Source of the DNA: Rhodonellum sp041748555
GTDB taxonomy: Bacteria; Bacteroidota; Bacteroidia; Cytophagales; Cyclobacteriaceae
Direction: 5' to 3'
NCBI GenBank assembly: GCA_041748555.1
Contig: JBGTDA010000007.1
Location: forward strand, 1 to 40,873
DNA length: 40,873 nt
Below the pieces are notes generated by a model. That model was not told where the DNA came from, ran no database searches, and saw only the letters and a list, made by a program, of their open reading frames with translations. Made by a program: the position numbers and the translations under genes. Position 1 is the stretch's first letter. Every line of letters begins with the position of its first letter. Below, in pieces: positions 33,169 through 40,873 of this stretch.

Positions 33169-33433
33169 CCCTACAAAAAAGGCATTTAAGGGAAATAGGT
33201 AAAGGTGGATATCTTTTGCTTAAATGTAAACTAAAAGTAAGAAAATTAGCCGTATTGCTTGTTTTTCAACATAGAAGGTCGCAGAGAATGGTTTCAATTA
33301 ATGTGGAAAAAAGATAGTTTATCCTGATTTTCTGCGTTCTCTGCGTATTTTTTTCTTCTTTGGTTTTTCCGTCCTGGGCAAAGGAATTGGTAAGCGTGTT
33401 GTTTCCAACAGATCCGCAAAGCCCAAATTAGCT

Positions 33434-34747
33434 TCAATCTTCCTTATAAGAATTATTGATCCCTTGCTCAAAACCCTCATATAACTGCTCCTGATGATGG
33501 GAGGGAAAGGTTTGGGTGAGTAAAATGACAATGGCGTTTCTTTCCTGGTCAATCCAGAAAGTGGTTTGGAAAGCTCCTCCCCAGGATAATCTTCCTGGCT
33601 TTTTTCTCCTTTTCAAGTCACCGTCGGGAGCAGTCACCGCAAAGCCATAGCTGAAATAATCCGATCCCAGTCTTAGCTCACCAATCCGGTTTTCCCTGAT
33701 ATGGCTGAGCGTTTCTTCCTTAACCAATCTTGTTCCATTGAATTCCCCTCCATTGAGCAACATTTGAGAAAACTTCAAATAATCCCTTGCGGTGGAGTTT
33801 AAACCTCCGCCCCCTGAGAAGTAAGTCTTGGCGCCCTGGACGGGGTAATCTGCCGTTATTCCCAGGGTTGGGTCCACTTGGAATGGCACTAAATTTTCTT
33901 CCGGATGATTACTATACATTGTAGTGAGCCTATCCGCATTTGTGCTGTCGAAATAAAACCCGGTATCGTCCATTTCCAACGGATCAAAAATATTTTCTTT
34001 CAGATAGCGGTCAAATGGCATTCCCGATGCTACTTCAATGACCCTTCCCAGTACATCGATGCTTAAGCCATAAGTCCAGCGTTCTCCAGGTTCATGGACT
34101 AAAGGTATTTGGGCAAGCTTAGCTATATTTTCTTCTAACGATACCGGTTCCAAAGTTGTCAGTTCTATAATCCCGGCTTTACCATATAGGATGTTTAAGA
34201 CGGTATCAGAAAAACTATATGCAATCCCGGAAGTGTGTGTCAGCAAGTGATGGAGCGTGATTTCTTTTGCAGCGGGTTTTGTGGTATAGGTAGAATCTTC
34301 TGGATTAAAAGAATCTAAAATCCGCGGGTCTGCAAATTCAGGAATGAACTTCGAGACCGGATCGTCAAAATCCAATTTCCCTGCTTCATATAACTGCAAA
34401 ACTGCCAGTGTTGTGATAGGTTTTGTCATGGAGGCTATCCGGAAGATATCCGGAGTTTCCATGCTGTCTTTTTGGGCAATATTGTTAAAACCAAAAGCTT
34501 CTTCAAAGACGATATCGCCATCTATGGACAACATTGCCACTGCGCCTGAAATCCATTGATCATCCACAGCGTTTTGTAAAAATTGCCGGACCCTCATAAG
34601 AGAATCAGCTGATATGCCCCTGCTTTCAGGTTCGGCTACGTCAAATGCACTTTTTTCCTTGAAGGATTCTTTTTGGCAGGAAAATAAAAAGCCGGATATA
34701 ATAATACAGACTGGAAAAAGAAAAGTTTGTCGGATCGATGGATTCAT
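33434..34747 (-). CDS. beta-lactamase-fold serine hydrolase lipoprotein (class C-like family)
   Basis: A 437-aa exported esterase, peptidase or penicillin-binding-protein-like enzyme. The signal ends in a lipobox (FLFSC, Cys24). The catalytic SxxK is Ser106-Met-Thr-Lys109 in RIASMTKPIT. The YxN motif region reads WTYGLSIDVLGRVI (Tyr226), a common variant in this family where the third position is not Asn. The third motif is LSWGGAFQTTFWID instead of KTG. LLTHTSGIAY is also conserved. This group is usually not a true beta-lactamase, and the substrate is unknown. It is a single gene on the minus strand. Confidence 0.93.
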   Translation of the reverse strand: MNPSIRQTFLFPVCIIISGFLFSCQKESFKEKSAFDVAEPESRGISADSLMRVRQFLQNAVDDQWISGAVAMLSIDGDIVFEEAFGFNNIAQKDSMETPDIFRIASMTKPITTLAVLQLYEAGKLDFDDPVSKFIPEFADPRILDSFNPEDSTYTTKPAAKEITLHHLLTHTSGIAYSFSDTVLNILYGKAGIIELTTLEPVSLEENIAKLAQIPLVHEPGERWTYGLSIDVLGRVIEVASGMPFDRYLKENIFDPLEMDDTGFYFDSTNADRLTTMYSNHPEENLVPFQVDPTLGITADYPVQGAKTYFSGGGGLNSTARDYLKFSQMLLNGGEFNGTRLVKEETLSHIRENRIGELRLGSDYFSYGFAVTAPDGDLKRRKKPGRLSWGGAFQTTFWIDQERNAIVILLTQTFPSHHQEQLYEGFEQGINNSYKED

Positions 34748-34995
34748 GGTTTCTTTTTAAAAAATGATTCAGTGAATATATAAAAATGGACTGATATTTT
34801 TGCTTTCGGTTGTCCGATAAATTACTGGTTTCAAAGGTTTTGAGCTGCTGAAAATTAATCAGTAGTGTTTTCGTGGAAAGTGGATTTTAAACTTTTATCT
34901 TGATCTATAGAATATTTATAGGGCTTCCGAATATTTTCTTTCATTTATGGACTGAGATTTGAAATGTCCCGTTGATATGCTAAAAAAACCAAAAT

Positions 34996-35709
34996 ATGAA
35001 AAAGATACTCTTTGCGTTTCCCTTCTTGTTTTTTTCCATCACCGGTTTCACCCAAACCCAATTTATTCAACTCATAGAGGTGGAGGGTACCAGTGAGATA
35101 AGCGTCCTTCCCGACGAGGCAATATTAAATGTGAATCTATCTGAAAAGGCAATGTCAGTTCCCGAGGTCACCAATTCCTTAAACAAAAAAACAAAGTCCA
35201 TTCAGGATGCCCTGAAAAAATCCGGAGTTGTGGATTATGAGTTCAATGTTGATAATTATTATGTAAATATCAACCGGATTTATTCTAGAGGATCTGCCAG
35301 AGACAGCGGCTATGTTGCCAGCCAAAATGTAAAAGTTACTGTCAAAAATCCTGATACAGACCTTGTGAAGATTGTGGAAACGCTGCATACTACAGCCAAT
35401 ATGGGCTTCAATATCCAGTTTACCATCTCGGAACCACAAAAGAAATCCTATGACCAAAAACTTTTGGAACTTGCCCTTGATGATGCAAAACAGAAAGCGG
35501 AAATCATCGCAAAGCAACTTAACATTGGAGAAATAAGTGTTTATAGAGTCAACTATGGTGCTCAATCCAACAATTATCAACCCATAATGATGCGTCAGGA
35601 AGCCATGATGGTAAAAGCCTCCGACGATCGGGAAGAGCCGGTTTTCAATCCCGAAGAACAAAAGCTCAATGACCGTGTCATGGTTTCATATACTTTTAAG
35701 GATAAATGA
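34996..35709 (+). CDS. SIMPL-domain (DUF541) exported protein
   Basis: A 237-aa protein with a signal peptide (residues 1-19, ending GFTQ) followed by a SIMPL domain: IEVEGTSEISVLPDEAILNV at the start, the NVKVTVKNPDTDLVKIVETL block, and the alanine/lysine-rich helix LALDDAKQKAEIIAKQLNIG, ending with DRVMVSYTFKDK. SIMPL proteins form periplasmic oligomers, and their role is not well defined. It is a single gene, not in an operon, and the 248-bp gap upstream shows no clear promoter. Confidence 0.93.
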   Translation: MKKILFAFPFLFFSITGFTQTQFIQLIEVEGTSEISVLPDEAILNVNLSEKAMSVPEVTNSLNKKTKSIQDALKKSGVVDYEFNVDNYYVNINRIYSRGSARDSGYVASQNVKVTVKNPDTDLVKIVETLHTTANMGFNIQFTISEPQKKSYDQKLLELALDDAKQKAEIIAKQLNIGEISVYRVNYGAQSNNYQPIMMRQEAMMVKASDDREEPVFNPEEQKLNDRVMVSYTFKDK

Positions 35710-36354
35710 TTTTCAGTAAAGTTTGTATATCTGCCTCGAAAAATGCTAAAGTTTCGGAAAAGAAGCCTGGTTGGAAACGTAAAAATCTTTTCGGATAGGG
35801 TAAAATCAGTCTCAAGGACTAAAATCGGCTGCATAACAATGAATCGGCAGAATCATTGCCAGTCCCGAAAGCAGTGCGTTGAGGGATACGGTTCCGGAAG
35901 AAGTTTAGGGGTGGAATTCTTCTATCTACTTTACTTTAGGGCGTTTTTATTTTATTGAATAATTTGTCACTGGTCCAGTTCCATATTTTTTCTATTAAGT
36001 TTTAATACCATATGATCCGTATTTGTTCGGTAAATATTCGATCGCATTTGTGGAGAAATGATTCTGAAATGTATCGTACAGATTTCTTAAAAATGTGCTG
36101 TTAGCGGCTGGCATTTATTTTCTCTTCAAATTTTGAGGGTATGTTGTCCTTAATCCAATTATTCATATTCTCCAAGTTGTCAGCTTTTTAGCGAAGGGCC
36201 AGTCCCGACAACTTTACCGGAGCAGGAAGGCAGATAAGGAGGATGGGCTGTAGCCCAAAGCCCGATTATGATCACTACAATTAATTTGTCACGACTAAAA
36301 GGATATGAATCCATGATTTCCTATTACCTAAAAATGCAACCTACAATCCAGTGA
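35710..36354. other. long non-coding stretch with inverted repeats
   Basis: About 650 bp without a supportable ORF. It contains AAGTTGTC (36174-36181) with GACAACTT (36207-36214), a perfect 8-bp inverted repeat. The self-complementary GGGCTGTAGCCC lies at 36245-36256, and the string CCAGTCCCGA occurs twice (near 35860 and 36199). It leads directly into the multi-hairpin element at 36355. It may be decayed mobile or intron DNA. Confidence 0.4.
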
Positions 36355-36446
36355 ACCTCTCCGAGTACTCGGGAAGACCCGTATGCCGGTAGCTATCGGC
36401 AGAGGTGTGAGAGGCGCACCTCGTCAGAGAAAACTGGCGGGGCGTC
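36355..36446 (+). ncRNA. compact multi-hairpin element resembling a group II intron 3' end
   Basis: ACCTCT (36355-36360) pairs with AGAGGT (36401-36406) and encloses two hairpins: CCGAGTACTCGG (36361-36372, perfect) and GCCGGTAGCTATCGGC (36385-36400, one G-T pair). The string GGTGTGAGAGG follows, then a GAGG-CGCA-CCTC hairpin and a GTCAG...CTGGC pairing rich in G-T. The order 'hairpin - GGTGTGAGAGG - hairpin' resembles the region after the reverse transcriptase in Bacteroidota group II introns (domains V/VI). No reverse transcriptase is present, so it would be an orphan fragment. Identification is from memory of the pattern only. Confidence 0.35.
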
Positions 36447-36463
36447 TTGATTACCCACATGAT

Positions 36464-37000
36464 TTATTGATCCTTCCAGATACCTCTTTTACTTTTATGT
36501 GCAACTTTGGTTGCCTGTTGAGCCAATTCAATAAATTTTTCGTATTCTTCACTTTGAACATGAATTACTTCATTCTTTTCCTCAGGTGCGGTTTGATCCA
36601 TTCCTAATTGTTTCTTTATTTCTTTAGTTGGATACTGCATATTGATTCCATGCGTACAGCCTTGTTGGACCATCCAAAGGTTAAGATTATCAGTTCCATC
36701 AATTACCCAACAATAAGTTATTTTTGATTCAGGTTCATCCGTAAAGGTTGGTCCTGAAGTATATATTGGTTTGACTATTGCGTTTGGATGTTCGGATATC
36801 CATGTTGATATAACTTCGTCAATATTTTTAGATGTTGGAGCGCTAAAATAACCCATTCCAAGCAGGCAATAAACTGTTGTAGAATCTAGATCAGAAGAAC
36901 CGAAAATTCCCATAAAATCAACATCCTTATTTGTAAGTTGGGTTTGAGCATTCGTTGGTGAACAACTCCAAAGTATAATCAGAAGCAGAATCAACCTCAT
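36464..37000 (-). CDS. SNase-like lipoprotein, probably non-catalytic
   Basis: A 178-aa protein with a short signal and a possible lipobox (ILWSC, Cys13). The C-terminal half fits the thermonuclease-like pattern: TDNLNLWMVQQGC, then EYEKFIELAQQATKVAHKSK followed by RGIW. The N-terminal catalytic Arg and Asp segments of staphylococcal-type nucleases are not visible, so it is probably a binding or structural version. Its neighbours differ in direction or function and give no clue. The 153-bp gap upstream (37001-37153) contains no supported feature. Confidence 0.6.
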   Translation of the reverse strand: MRLILLLIILWSCSPTNAQTQLTNKDVDFMGIFGSSDLDSTTVYCLLGMGYFSAPTSKNIDEVISTWISEHPNAIVKPIYTSGPTFTDEPESKITYCWVIDGTDNLNLWMVQQGCTHGINMQYPTKEIKKQLGMDQTAPEEKNEVIHVQSEEYEKFIELAQQATKVAHKSKRGIWKDQ

Positions 37001-37153
37001 ATGCAGCAGTATTTTATCTTGTGGGTAACGTTTGGGCTATGATCTGGGGCCGTATTAAAACCACTTTATTATCCGCCCGAGATAAAGATAGTGAATAGCA
37101 AAAAAGTATCCGTAACCTACAAATCGGCCATAGATTATAGCCTCGTGATCTGC

Positions 37154-37828
37154 TCAGTTTTTATATTTTTTATTAATTAAACTGTCTAACATCTTATCTC
37201 TCAAGTCATACATCAAATCCAATGATAATTTTTTGAATCTCTCGTACATTTTCTGGTCAATAGATTCTTCGGGCAGCAGTTCTCCTCCATGAGCTATCGT
37301 ATTTCTAAGTTTTAAAAAGAGAAATAAATTTTCCTTCAAATTTGGATTAGGGTATTTATAGATCCCCCATTGTTCAGGATAAGTTTCAATGTTAAATTGC
37401 TCTAAAAGTCTGTTCAACACTTCAAAGCCTATATTGCTTTCTGTATCAATTACTCGCGGGATTAAATGAACATCCATAGAATAAAAGTCTTTTAGCTTTT
37501 TGATGAGAGATATTTTCCCTCTGCTTTTTTGGGGATATTCCTTTAATTGGCGAAAATTTCTTTCCTTGCAGAAAATAATCAAATTATCGCAAAAGGAAAA
37601 TAATTCAATTTCCTCTTTATTAATTTCATCAATGTATAAGCCAAAAATCTTTTGAATAAAACCTTCCCAAATTGAATAAAGAATAGAAATTGAATTAGTA
37701 GATAAAATTGTAAAATGTTTACTGGTTAATTCATACCTACTTGTAAAGATAGCTCTTTCAATCTCTCTTATCACTTCTTGGCGTTCTTCGATTAGGAGTA
37801 ATGATTTATTTTCAAACTCAAATACCAT
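37154..37828 (-). CDS. HEPN-domain protein (MAE_28990/MAE_18760-like)
   Basis: A 224-aa, mainly helical, AT-rich gene. The key motif is LRNTIAHGG, with Arg175 and His180 giving the RxxxxH catalytic signature of HEPN ribonucleases, preceded by the helix ENLFLFLK. An N-terminal segment with SISILYSIWEGFIQKIFGLY forms the first HEPN helix and is typical of the MAE_28990/MAE_18760 group. HEPN proteins of this kind commonly act as RNA-cutting toxins or effectors in defence systems. It starts 5 bp after the DUF262 gene, so both are one operon. The substrate and trigger are unknown. Confidence 0.8.
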   Translation of the reverse strand: MVFEFENKSLLLIEERQEVIREIERAIFTSRYELTSKHFTILSTNSISILYSIWEGFIQKIFGLYIDEINKEEIELFSFCDNLIIFCKERNFRQLKEYPQKSRGKISLIKKLKDFYSMDVHLIPRVIDTESNIGFEVLNRLLEQFNIETYPEQWGIYKYPNPNLKENLFLFLKLRNTIAHGGELLPEESIDQKMYERFKKLSLDLMYDLRDKMLDSLINKKYKN

Positions 37829-37833
37829 AACTT

Positions 37834-38982
37834 TTAGTTACTAAAAATTTCTTGAACTCTATTTAGTCTCGTTCTAATTCTGCTTTTACTGTTAGAAGCG
37901 GAACCAGAAAATCTTCTAAAGTCATCATCAGCTTTTAATTCTCTAATTTTTGTCCTTAGTAATTCCTTATCATCCCTAAATCGCTCAATGTTTTGTGCAA
38001 TTCCAATTGTAACTCCCTCAAATTCAGCAGGTACAAATAAATTTCTTGCATTTCTAAATGTGCTATCAGCATTTAGGTTTGTCAAGATATCTAATACTTC
38101 AATAAATTGATTTTCATATGTTTCGTAATTAAAATCTGGATTAGAAACTGCCGATTCCATAAAGTCATTCAGATAGTTTTCCGTATTATCATTTACATTT
38201 TCCGCATTATTTAGAAAAGCAATGAACCTCAAAATTAATTCTTGGTCATATAATTCTTGTCTCTTTGCATTACTCAGTTTGGTGAGGTTTTGAAATCTTG
38301 CATCTTGACTTAGCTTTAATAATAATTCATTCAGTCTTGTGTCTATTCCTCGAAATATAGCATTTCTAATCTCTTGCGGTTTTAATTTTGAACCACCTGA
38401 ATTTAACCGCTTAAAAAGTTCATATTTCATAGAAGTACTACTATCTCCTCGTAGAATCTCTACACGGCATACTGCTCTCTTTAGATTGATTTTTAGACTC
38501 GCTGGTAAGGTATCAATATTGAACCCCTCTAGTGATTCAACAATTCCACCTGAATCAAGAATCCATTTATTTCCAATTTTTTCTTGACGTATTTGTTCTT
38601 CCTCAGGACTTAACTCTTCATCCTCATCGTCCTGAAAAGAATATTCGATTTCTGAAATATTCTTCTGCAACTCTCCATAAAAACTAATAAATGTTGAGAC
38701 TCTTTGAAGTCCGTCTATTAATTCCCAAATGCCGTCTTTATCTTCTGAAACAAATATTGGGGGGATGGGAATTGATAATAAAATTGATTCAATTAAAGCA
38801 GTTTTTTGCTTATTAGTCCAGCGAAATAACCTTTGATATTCAGGTCGAATAATCAATTCGTTATTTTTATAAAGATTTATTAGTTCTCCAAAAGAGATGT
38901 CTAATCTATCTGTAGAAACCCTTCTTCTTTCGACAGTTATATCATTTTCGAGTTGTTGAATTTTTTCTTCAATATTTTCCAT
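37834..38982 (-). CDS. DUF262 (GmrS/ParB-like) protein
   Basis: A 382-aa protein with the DUF262 core at the N-terminus: IIRPEYQRLFRWTNKQKTAL, ESILLSIPIPPIFV and the DGxQR nucleotide-binding/nuclease motif DGLQRVSTFIS (Asp90-Arg94). A further RLNSGGSKLKPQEIRNAIF (family motif LNxGGxxLxxQExRNA) is conserved, and the C-terminal half is helical. Related proteins include the GmrS part of the GmrSD modification-dependent endonuclease and BrxU-type defence enzymes. Here the GmrD-like HNH (DUF1524) part is absent and a HEPN protein follows instead. It is the first gene of the operon. Both genes are visibly AT-rich compared with the flanks, suggesting horizontal transfer. Confidence 0.9.
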   Translation of the reverse strand: MENIEEKIQQLENDITVERRRVSTDRLDISFGELINLYKNNELIIRPEYQRLFRWTNKQKTALIESILLSIPIPPIFVSEDKDGIWELIDGLQRVSTFISFYGELQKNISEIEYSFQDDEDEELSPEEEQIRQEKIGNKWILDSGGIVESLEGFNIDTLPASLKINLKRAVCRVEILRGDSSTSMKYELFKRLNSGGSKLKPQEIRNAIFRGIDTRLNELLLKLSQDARFQNLTKLSNAKRQELYDQELILRFIAFLNNAENVNDNTENYLNDFMESAVSNPDFNYETYENQFIEVLDILTNLNADSTFRNARNLFVPAEFEGVTIGIAQNIERFRDDKELLRTKIRELKADDDFRRFSGSASNSKSRIRTRLNRVQEIFSN

Positions 38983-39030
38983 AATTATTGTTTAATTTCA
39001 ATTGAGCAGAACATTTGCTTCGCTCTATAA

Positions 39031-39068
39031 ATTGTAGAAAGCAAACAATACGGAATGCTTTCTACAAT
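39031..39068. promoter_or_regulatory. perfect 13-bp inverted repeat upstream of the DUF262-HEPN operon
   Basis: ATTGTAGAAAGCA (39031-39043) and TGCTTTCTACAAT (39056-39068) are perfect inverted copies with a 12-nt spacer, about 48-86 bp upstream of the DUF262 start codon. This is where an operator for an autoregulated module would lie. It could also form a strong hairpin. The rest of 38983-39332 shows no gene, and the start of the M20 gene downstream is served from the same gap. Confidence 0.6.
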
Positions 39069-39332
39069 ATAGTGGAAAGATCTCCTATAAATCTAACACA
39101 ATAAGTTTTAAATCAGGATTGCCAAGGGATTATTTGGGAGCCAAATTTCTTATCTGATTACCATAAGTTTTTAGAATAAATAACACGTGTGCAATCGAAT
39201 CCAAACATTTACATTTTCCCCAACGCTGAAAGCCGTTTAACTTTTGTGAGCACTTTACCGCCGATTATCAAAGAACATTTTTTTAATCCATCGGATAGAT
39301 TTAAATTTTCAAACGAGAATAACACCACTATT

Positions 39333-40862
39333 ATGATGAAAAACCTACTGAAGACAACATTCCTTTTATTTATCATCAACCTCTCCTTTTCCGCTTTTGG
39401 TCAAAGAAATTCCGCGCTTGATCTGGAAGCTGTTACTGACAAACATTTTTTAGATGGGATATCTACTCTGAATGAGCTGGTATCTATTCCTAACAACTCA
39501 AACGATCCCGAGGAGTTGGTTCCGAATATCGAATGGAGTGAAGAGAATTTCACCAAAAGAGGTTGGACAACTGAAAAACTGATTACAGCGGGAACGCCTC
39601 TCTTGTTGGTTCAAAAACAGTTTCCCAAAGCACAAAAAACGGTGTTATTTTACTTCCATGTGGACGGACAACCTGTGGACAGGAAAAAATGGGAACAGGA
39701 AGATCCCTATAAGCCTGTATTGAAGAAAATGGGTGACGGGGGAAAATGGGAAGCCATCCCCATGGAAAGACTGGACTCGGAATATGATCCCGAATGGCGG
39801 ATTTTTGCCCGGTCTTCATCGGACGACAAAGGACCATTGGCAATGTTCCTCACTGCCTGGGATGCAATGGTTGAAAATAGGAAAACGCCTAATTTCAACA
39901 TCAAGATTATTCTTGATTTTGAGGAGGAAATTGGCTCTCCCAATTTGCCTAAGGCTGTTTTGGATTATAAGGACAAACTGCAATCGGACATGATGTTGAT
40001 TTTTGATGGGCCTCGGCACCTTAGCAATGAACCCACACTTACTTTTGGTGCGAGAGGTATTTCCCAGATTACCCTGACCGTATTCGGCCCAAGAACTGCC
40101 CAGCACAGCGGTCACTATGGCAACTATGCCCCTAATCCTGCATTTCGCTGGGCACAATTGCTGGCTTCCATGAAAGACGACCAAGGCCGCGTAACAATTC
40201 CCGGGTTTTATGATGGGATTCAACTGACTTCAGCAGAGAAGGAAATTCTGGATGCAGTACCTGATGATGAGGCAGAAATCAAAAAAAAGCTGGGAATAGG
40301 CACCACGGACAAAGTGGGAAGCACATATCAGGAATCCATTCAGTATCCTTCATTGAATGTCAGGGGGATGTCTTCCGGATGGGTAGGAGAAGAAGCCAGA
40401 ACAATTGTTCCAGCTGATGCAGTGGCCGAAATTGATGTCAGATTGGTTCCGGAGTCGGATCCCGGGCGTTTGTTTGCATTGATCAAAAAGCATATCGAGG
40501 AGCAGGGTTATCATATTCTTGACCGTGAACCCACTGAAGAGGAGAGAAGTAATTATCCCAAATTGATCAAGTGGGAGGGAAGTATCTCCTATCAGGCCTT
40601 TCGGACGCCATTTGATTCCGAACCGGGAGTTTGGCTGGATAAGGCCTTTAACCGCGCCTTTGGCAAAAGCCCTGTAAAAATCCGGATAGGTGGAGGTTCT
40701 ATTCCTATTTCACCTTTTGTAGAGGCTTTGGGAATACCGGCAGTGACTGTGGTGACAGTTAATTCCGATAACAATCAACATGGCCCGAATGAAAATATCC
40801 GTTTGGGTAATTACAAGGAAGGTATCAAAACCATTCTGGCCATTTTGACAGAAAAACTTTAA
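39333..40862 (+). CDS. exported M20-family metallopeptidase
   Basis: A 509-aa dinuclear-zinc peptidase. The ATG at 39333 (or 39336) gives MMKNLLKTTFLLFIINLSFS, a clear signal peptide, whereas a GTG at 39189 would add 48 unlikely residues. Metal and catalytic sites are visible: LFYFHVDGQPVD (His and Asp, about residues 109-111), RSSSDDKGPLAM (bridging Asp, about 164-165), DFEEEIGSPN (general-base Glu pair, about 197-198) and the late NSDNNQHGPNENIRLG (His ligand). The dimerisation domain lies in the middle (FGARGISQITLTVFGPRTAQ). It probably hydrolyses dipeptides or N-acyl amino acids in the periplasm. It is complete, ending 11 bp before the end of the window. Confidence 0.93.
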   Translation: MMKNLLKTTFLLFIINLSFSAFGQRNSALDLEAVTDKHFLDGISTLNELVSIPNNSNDPEELVPNIEWSEENFTKRGWTTEKLITAGTPLLLVQKQFPKAQKTVLFYFHVDGQPVDRKKWEQEDPYKPVLKKMGDGGKWEAIPMERLDSEYDPEWRIFARSSSDDKGPLAMFLTAWDAMVENRKTPNFNIKIILDFEEEIGSPNLPKAVLDYKDKLQSDMMLIFDGPRHLSNEPTLTFGARGISQITLTVFGPRTAQHSGHYGNYAPNPAFRWAQLLASMKDDQGRVTIPGFYDGIQLTSAEKEILDAVPDDEAEIKKKLGIGTTDKVGSTYQESIQYPSLNVRGMSSGWVGEEARTIVPADAVAEIDVRLVPESDPGRLFALIKKHIEEQGYHILDREPTEEERSNYPKLIKWEGSISYQAFRTPFDSEPGVWLDKAFNRAFGKSPVKIRIGGGSIPISPFVEALGIPAVTVVTVNSDNNQHGPNENIRLGNYKEGIKTILAILTEKL

Positions 40863-40873
40863 TAGCCGGTTCG

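Noticed and set aside
33319..33552. 77-codon minus-strand ORF overlapping the serine hydrolase 3' end
   Set aside because: Mostly out of frame with the real gene, and its basic tail comes from the CTGCGTTCTCTGCG-type non-coding stretch.
39189..39332. N-terminal extension of the M20 peptidase from a GTG
   Set aside because: It would put 48 polar residues before an obvious signal peptide beginning at 39333.

Overview
The window looks like chromosomal DNA of a member of Bacteroidota, most likely a Cytophagales/Cyclobacteriaceae-type environmental glycan degrader. This rests on a FecR/SusC/SusD polysaccharide utilization locus (PUL), many lipoproteins and Tat-exported hydrolases, planctomycete-type PSD1/DUF1501 proteins, start codons without strong Shine-Dalgarno sequences, and a few TAnnTTTG-like -7 elements. 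Genus-level placement is inference.

Region 1 (about 1-15260, all on the + strand) is one PUL: FecR anti-sigma regulator, SusC with an N-terminal STN signalling domain, SusD, a FAS1 lipoprotein, two translationally coupled alpha/alpha-toroid proteins, a type I sulfatase, a decayed second sulfatase, a Tat-exported beta-propeller (oligogalacturonate-lyase-like) protein, a GH2 glycosidase and a glucosamine-6-phosphate-deaminase-like gene. The content points to a sulfated, possibly amino-sugar-containing glycan. The last gene is cut off by an IS200/IS605-type element (about 15260-15822), and the DNA beyond the element is not the rest of that gene.

Region 2 (15823-20300) is a mosaic of small accessory genes: a lipoprotein next to a scrap of a paralog, a SocA/Panacea-domain antitoxin-like gene broken by two compensating frameshifts, an SDR-like protein with a zinc ribbon and no catalytic tyrosine, and a small-protein/nucleotidyltransferase pair.

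Region 3 (20500-31650) holds a PSD1 cytochrome-type protein with its DUF1501 partner, two tandem paralogous GHL6-like putative glycosidases with a CxCxxC motif, a RelE/ParE-type toxin-antitoxin pair and an Nramp-fold transporter lacking both canonical metal-binding motifs.

Region 4 (31690-33170) is an IS110-family element. Its transposase has the DEDD residues and the catalytic serine, and a structured 3' non-coding region of about 250 nt is a candidate bridge RNA. A 9-bp inverted repeat could bury the transposase start codon in an mRNA hairpin.

Region 5 (33430-40873) carries a beta-lactamase-fold serine hydrolase, a SIMPL protein, a long non-coding stretch ending in a compact multi-hairpin element resembling the 3' part of a group II intron, an SNase-like lipoprotein, a DUF262-HEPN two-gene module preceded by a perfect 13-bp inverted repeat (the best candidate here for a defence or toxin-antitoxin system), and an exported M20 peptidase. 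No tRNA, rRNA or CRISPR array was recognised.
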